A DNA stretch of 17,562 bases from an uncultured Prevotella sp. (GTDB lineage: Bacteria > Bacteroidota > Bacteroidia > Bacteroidales > Bacteroidaceae): positions 1 through 17,562 of the forward strand of contig CALBJK010000225.1 in the NCBI GenBank assembly GCA_937892695.1, read 5' to 3'. Shown one piece after another: positions 13,685-17,562 of the stretch; position 1 is the stretch's first letter; the number at the start of each line of letters is the position of its first letter. The notes under the pieces are model-generated. The model searched no databases, was not told the origin of the DNA, and saw nothing but the letters and a program-made list of their open reading frames with translations. A program made the translations under genes and the position numbers.

Positions 13685-15745
13685 ATGACCGCAAAGAAAA
13701 CAACTAAAATACATGAGAATACAGAGATGAGACATTCTCGACATATCGGTATCGTTCGCAACGACGGATATCTGGCTCCATACGAAGATGCAATACGCGG
13801 ACGACACGACCACGCCCTTTGGAAATTGGGACAGCTTACGAACGGAGGCAAGAAGACACTCTCAGACTTTGCCAACGGGCACGAGTATTACGGATTACAC
13901 AAGCTGTCGCGAGGATGGGTTTTCAGAGAGTGGGCGCCAAACGCCACAGACATTTATCTTGTGGGCGATTTCAACGACTGGAAAGAGACCGACCGATATC
14001 GCGCACACCGCATAGACGACCATGGCACATGGGAACTGAAGCTAAGCGAAAAAGCTATAGCCCACGGTGACTTGTACAAGATGCACGTCTATTGGAATGG
14101 GGGCGAAGGAGAACGCATTCCTGCATGGACACGCCGTGTAGTGCAGGATGAGAAAACAAAAATATTCTCGGCACAGGTGTGGCAGCCCGCCGAACCTTAC
14201 GTATGGAAAAAGAAACGTTTCCGCGCAGACCGTTCACCGCTGCTCATATACGAATGCCATGTCGGCATGTCACAGGATGCCGAGAAAGTCGGTACTTACG
14301 ATGAATTTCGAGAGAACGTACTTCCACGTATTGCAGCAGACGGCTATAACTGCATTCAGGTAATGGCTATTCAAGAACATCCCTACTATGGGTCGTTCGG
14401 CTATCACGTAAGCAGTTTCTTTGCACCGTCAAGCCGTTTCGGTACCCCTGAGCAACTCAAACGGCTCATTGACGAAGCACACGAACGTGGCATTGCGGTC
14501 ATAATGGACATCGTACACAGCCATGCCGTAAAAAATGAAGTGGAAGGTCTAGGCAATCTTGCCGGCGACCCGAACCAATACTTCTATCCCGGTGAAAGGC
14601 ACGAACATCCGGCTTGGGACAGTCTTTGCTTCGACTATGGCAAAGACGAGGTGGTGCATTTCTTGCTATCCAATTGCAAATACTGGCTGGAAGAATTCCA
14701 CTTTGACGGTTTCCGCTTTGACGGGGTGACTTCGATGCTTTACTACAGTCATGGGCTGGGAGAAGCATTCTGTAATTATGGCGACTATTTCAACGGACAC
14801 GAAGATGACAACGCTATCTGTTATCTGACATTGGCAAACCTTCTCATACATCAAATCAACCCCAATGCCATCACCATCGCCGAAGAAGTGAGCGGTATGC
14901 CGGGACTTGCAGCAAAGTTTACTGACGGAGGTTATGGATTTGACTACCGCATGGCTATGAACATTCCCGACTTCTGGATTAAGACAATAAAGGAAAAAAG
15001 AGACGAAGACTGGAAACCAAGTGCAATCTTATGGGAGACAACAAACCGCCGCTCTGACGAAAGGACAATAAGCTACTGCGAAAGCCACGACCAAGCACTT
15101 GTCGGTGACAAGACAATTATCTTCCGTCTCATCGATGCCGACATGTACTGGCATTTCCGTACTGGAGATGAGAACGCAAATGTAGAACGCGGCATAGCGC
15201 TGCATAAGATGATAAGACTTATAACGGCATCGACAATAAACGGAGGGTATCTTAACTTCATGGGAAACGAGTTCGGCCATCCTGAATGGATTGATTTTCC
15301 ACGCGAAGGCAACGGATGGAGCTGCAAATACGCCCGCAGACAATGGCATCTGGTCGACGACCCGAATCTCGACTATCATTTCCTCGGTGATTTCGACAAG
15401 GCCATGCTCCGTGTACTTAAAAACGAGAAGAATATCCAAAAAACTCCTGTAAAGGAAATATGGCATAACGACAGCGACCAAATTCTGGCCTTTATGAGGG
15501 GAGATTTAATCTTCATATTCAACTTCAATCCAGTAAAGTCGTTCACAGACTACGGGTTTCTTGTTCCTACCGGTACATACGAAGTAATATTAAACACAGA
15601 CGCAAAAGAATTCGGAGGATTCGGTTTGGCTGATGATAGTGTCTCCCACATCACAAACTACGATCCGCTATATGTCGAAGAACGCAAAGAATGGCTGAAG
15701 ATGTATATTCCTGCACGTTCAGCAGTAGTTTTAAAGAAGAACTGA
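13685..15745 (+). CDS. glgB: 1,4-alpha-glucan branching enzyme, GH13_8 type
   Basis: GlgB makes the alpha-1,6 branches of glycogen in the cytoplasm by cutting and re-attaching alpha-1,4 chains. The 686-aa protein has a CBM48 domain (about 75-165, REWAPNATDIYLVGDFNDW) and a GH13 barrel with all conserved regions: DIVHSH (275-280), GFRFDGV with the nucleophile D346, TIAEEVSGMP with the acid/base E400, and ESHDQ with D469; a C-terminal all-beta domain closes it. Motifs such as TIAEEVSGMP and the short N-terminus are those of the eukaryote-like subfamily 8, which is usual in Bacteroidetes. The ATG at 13685 is 37 bp after the MORN gene; an in-frame ATG at codon 15 is an alternative start. A membrane protein gene begins one base after its stop. 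No glgA, glgC or glgP gene is in the window, so the glycogen pathway is dispersed. Confidence 0.95.
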   Translation: MTAKKTTKIHENTEMRHSRHIGIVRNDGYLAPYEDAIRGRHDHALWKLGQLTNGGKKTLSDFANGHEYYGLHKLSRGWVFREWAPNATDIYLVGDFNDWKETDRYRAHRIDDHGTWELKLSEKAIAHGDLYKMHVYWNGGEGERIPAWTRRVVQDEKTKIFSAQVWQPAEPYVWKKKRFRADRSPLLIYECHVGMSQDAEKVGTYDEFRENVLPRIAADGYNCIQVMAIQEHPYYGSFGYHVSSFFAPSSRFGTPEQLKRLIDEAHERGIAVIMDIVHSHAVKNEVEGLGNLAGDPNQYFYPGERHEHPAWDSLCFDYGKDEVVHFLLSNCKYWLEEFHFDGFRFDGVTSMLYYSHGLGEAFCNYGDYFNGHEDDNAICYLTLANLLIHQINPNAITIAEEVSGMPGLAAKFTDGGYGFDYRMAMNIPDFWIKTIKEKRDEDWKPSAILWETTNRRSDERTISYCESHDQALVGDKTIIFRLIDADMYWHFRTGDENANVERGIALHKMIRLITASTINGGYLNFMGNEFGHPEWIDFPREGNGWSCKYARRQWHLVDDPNLDYHFLGDFDKAMLRVLKNEKNIQKTPVKEIWHNDSDQILAFMRGDLIFIFNFNPVKSFTDYGFLVPTGTYEVILNTDAKEFGGFGLADDSVSHITNYDPLYVEERKEWLKMYIPARSAVVLKKN

Positions 15746-15746
15746 A

Positions 15747-16889
15747 ATGGCACAAATGAAAAGTACTGACGGTATTATACGTCTGCTGTGCGTCGTCTTA
15801 TTTGTCATTTTTTCCTTTACATACCTTTATTATTATCAGGCTGACGTACTCACGGCAACACAGTTTATTCTGGCTCATGGCCAGACCCACTACAATCGAA
15901 CAGTCGGAGCCATTCTGATAACGACTGCTCTTATATTGCTCGAAATAGGGGTCTCACGTTTGTGTCCGAACGTAGGACAATTGTTTGCTCTTTGGTTCTT
16001 ACCGTCGGCAATTGCTCTTACTTATCTTACGAGCATCACGATTTATGGTGACGGAAACTATACTTTCGGAGCTGGCGTGTATCTTTACCCTCTACTGTTT
16101 GTTGTTGTAATTGCACTGTTGTTCTTATTCAGCTACGGATTAGGTTCTCGCTCAATAATTATAAGCAGATGGCCTATTGCAAGGACTTTATGGCTGAACG
16201 TCTTGATTCTGTCCATTGCCTTCCTGTTCACGTGTGCATTCAGTAACAGCGACAAGGTCATGCACACACGTCTGCATGTCGAACAATGCATTTCGGACGG
16301 ACGCTACGACGAAGCTGTTGACGCGTTGACCGACATGAATATACCCGACTCAAATATGACAATGCTTACAGCATACGTCCTCTCACGTAAAAACATGTTG
16401 CCCGAACACCTTTTCACATTCAACATTATCGGTGGTTCAGAGTCGCTGTTGCCAAACAAAGAAAAATGTATAGGAACTGTGTTTTTCCCAGAAGACTCTC
16501 TGTACAAATTTATCGGAACGGTCTACAGGCAGCGTATGAATCCGATGCACTATCTAAGATATGTGCAACATCATAAATCCGGTAACAAACATGCTGTAGA
16601 TTATCTTCTTTGCGGTTATCTTTTAGACCGCAATCTGGATGCTTTTGTGAATGAGATAATGAAACACCACATCGTCAGCGACTCCCTTCCACAACACTAT
16701 CGTGAAGCACTGACTCTTTACACGCATCTGCATTCCAACCCGAAGCTAATATACAGAAGCAATGTCATGGACGCAGATTTCGAAGATTACCAAGACATGG
16801 AACGCAAATATTCCAATCCCGCAGAACGTAAGACACAACTGCGCACGACCTACGGTAACACCTATTGGTACTATTATCAGTATAAATGA
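15747..16889 (+). CDS. Five-helix membrane protein with soluble C-terminal helical domain
   Basis: A 380-aa inner-membrane protein. Five hydrophobic segments are visible at about 9-30, 50-70, 77-97, 111-131 and 144-165. They are followed by a soluble, probably periplasmic or cytoplasmic alpha-helical region (about 166-380) with TPR-like spacing (HVEQCISDGRYDEAVDALTD at 177-196). It resembles the DUF6057 proteins of Bacteroidales in layout (membrane N-terminus, helical-repeat C-terminus, the CAFSNSDK junction), but it is shorter than those I recall, so I only suggest the link. The function is unknown. The ATG follows the glgB stop as TGA-A-ATG, implying translational coupling; an ATG at codon 4 is an alternative. 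A strong hairpin at 16931-16976 ends the transcript. Confidence 0.85.
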   Translation: MAQMKSTDGIIRLLCVVLFVIFSFTYLYYYQADVLTATQFILAHGQTHYNRTVGAILITTALILLEIGVSRLCPNVGQLFALWFLPSAIALTYLTSITIYGDGNYTFGAGVYLYPLLFVVVIALLFLFSYGLGSRSIIISRWPIARTLWLNVLILSIAFLFTCAFSNSDKVMHTRLHVEQCISDGRYDEAVDALTDMNIPDSNMTMLTAYVLSRKNMLPEHLFTFNIIGGSESLLPNKEKCIGTVFFPEDSLYKFIGTVYRQRMNPMHYLRYVQHHKSGNKHAVDYLLCGYLLDRNLDAFVNEIMKHHIVSDSLPQHYREALTLYTHLHSNPKLIYRSNVMDADFEDYQDMERKYSNPAERKTQLRTTYGNTYWYYYQYK

Positions 16890-16930
16890 TTCAGGCTAAA
16901 ATCATGCTCGACATTCAAGTTGAGGCATAC

Positions 16931-16976
16931 AGCAAGAAAGGGGCTGGGGCAAATTTGCCCAGTCCCCTTTTCTTGC
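16931..16976. terminator. Strong bidirectional terminator between the glgB operon and a convergent gene
   Basis: Arms AGCAAGAAAGGGGCTGGGGC and its near reverse complement meet around AAATTT (16951-16956), giving a stem of about 20 bp with small mismatches. The 3' arm is T-rich on the plus strand (CCCCTTTTCTT), and the A-run in the 5' arm gives TTTCTT on the minus strand. It is 41 bp past the membrane protein stop and 50 bp past the stop of the 17027-17497 gene. Confidence 0.8.
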
Positions 16977-17026
16977 TTATTGCATCTCACCTGCCACATA
17001 AAACCGAAAGGCCGACAACACCTCAT

Positions 17027-17497
17027 TCACTTTCCACCGACTAACTCTAAAGCTTTTACCCAATCGGTATCCAAGGAAAACTGCGTGAGGAATTTGTCGT
17101 TATCTACATAACCGTAGATTACTTCCTTGTCTGTGTCATTAAACAAAGGATTCGTTATCGTAGCATTCTTAAAGTTGGCTATGACTATGTTCTTCTCGTT
17201 TTTCCGTTTCTCCCCGGACAAACGTTTGACAAAGAGATTTACAAACTCTATCATGGCATTGGCCTGAGTGCCAAGTTCGTATTCTGTGAAGGTACTGTCC
17301 TGGCTTGCTTTATCTATAAGATAGTAGAGAGCGTCACTCTTGAAACACGCAATCTTACGCGTTTCAAGATTCTTGGTAGTGTCATTCTTTATTGCCTCTG
17401 CCTCATTGCGCAACCGTTTCACTTCATTGAATATGCTTTGTGACGATGCGGTCAGAGATGCAAGACACAGCATTGCAAATAATAAAAGCTTTTTCAT
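17027..17497 (-). CDS. Small exported protein of unknown function
   Basis: A 156-aa protein with a signal peptide (MKKLLLFAMLCLASLTASS, cut likely before Q20, a common Bacteroidetes pattern). The mature part is mainly helical, rich in Lys, Asn and Asp (SIFNEVKRLRNEAEAIKND near its start), with a C-terminal segment IVIANFKNATITNPLFNDTD that may form strands. No cysteine pair, lipobox, sorting domain or enzymatic motif is visible, so it is probably a soluble periplasmic protein. I do not recognise the family. The ATG at 17497 is the only start that gives the signal peptide. No TAnnTTTG box is visible in the 65 bp before the window ends, so the promoter may lie outside it. Confidence 0.75.
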   Translation of the reverse strand: MKKLLLFAMLCLASLTASSQSIFNEVKRLRNEAEAIKNDTTKNLETRKIACFKSDALYYLIDKASQDSTFTEYELGTQANAMIEFVNLFVKRLSGEKRKNEKNIVIANFKNATITNPLFNDTDKEVIYGYVDNDKFLTQFSLDTDWVKALELVGGK

Positions 17498-17562
17498 TAT
17501 ATTTTTATTTTGTTAGTACATCCTGTCGGTTATTGTACAATCGGTCCTGATTTCTATTGACA

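Overview
The window looks like chromosomal DNA of a Bacteroidales bacterium, most likely Prevotella or a close relative. Four things point there: the gene families present (a DUF4301 protein, a Rel-like (p)ppGpp synthetase, a two-domain MaeB, a eukaryote-like GH13_8 branching enzyme), a probable type IX secretion sorting domain, Bacteroidetes-type promoters (-7 box TAnnTTTG, sometimes with a TTTG/TTG -33 box), and starts without Shine-Dalgarno sequences. I see no rRNA, tRNA, CRISPR array or intact mobile element. The genus is an inference from style, not from a search.

Layout. (1) 86-2700, minus strand: trmO (tRNA methylation) and a DUF4301 gene, separated by a 422-bp gap that holds a perfect 44-bp palindrome. 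(2) 2745-2802: divergent promoters for the DUF4301 gene and a long RelA/SpoT-type gene (2865-5078, plus) whose hydrolase motif is eroded. (3) 5086-5715, minus: a TetR-type regulator convergent with relA; one hairpin overlapping the end of relA can serve both. (4) 5848-8724: an accessory-looking block. A decayed ISL3-type transposase end (5848-6062) and a second, oppositely oriented copy of the same IS end (8557-8608) bracket a two-gene operon for exported proteins: a 153-aa protein with a T9SS-like C-terminus and a 558-aa protein of three repeated beta-rich modules. A cluster of 22-bp repeats lies next to the right-hand IS end. (5) 9099-12343, plus: maeB and ispE, each followed by a possible terminator. 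(6) 12535-16889, plus: an exported protein built of 14 perfectly phased 23-residue MORN repeats, then glgB, then a five-helix membrane protein one base after glgB, ending in a strong hairpin at 16931-16976 shared with a convergent small exported protein (17027-17497, minus).

How the genes fit together. Most are housekeeping: tRNA modification, stringent response, malate-pyruvate metabolism, isoprenoid precursors and glycogen branching. The less ordinary items are the IS-bracketed exported pair, the long loop-free palindrome, the UDP-sugar-pyrophosphorylase-like motif order in the DUF4301 protein, and the MORN-glgB-membrane protein cluster. I did not find a clearly new defence or secretion system. 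The best candidate for undescribed biology is the exported pair at 6162-8325.
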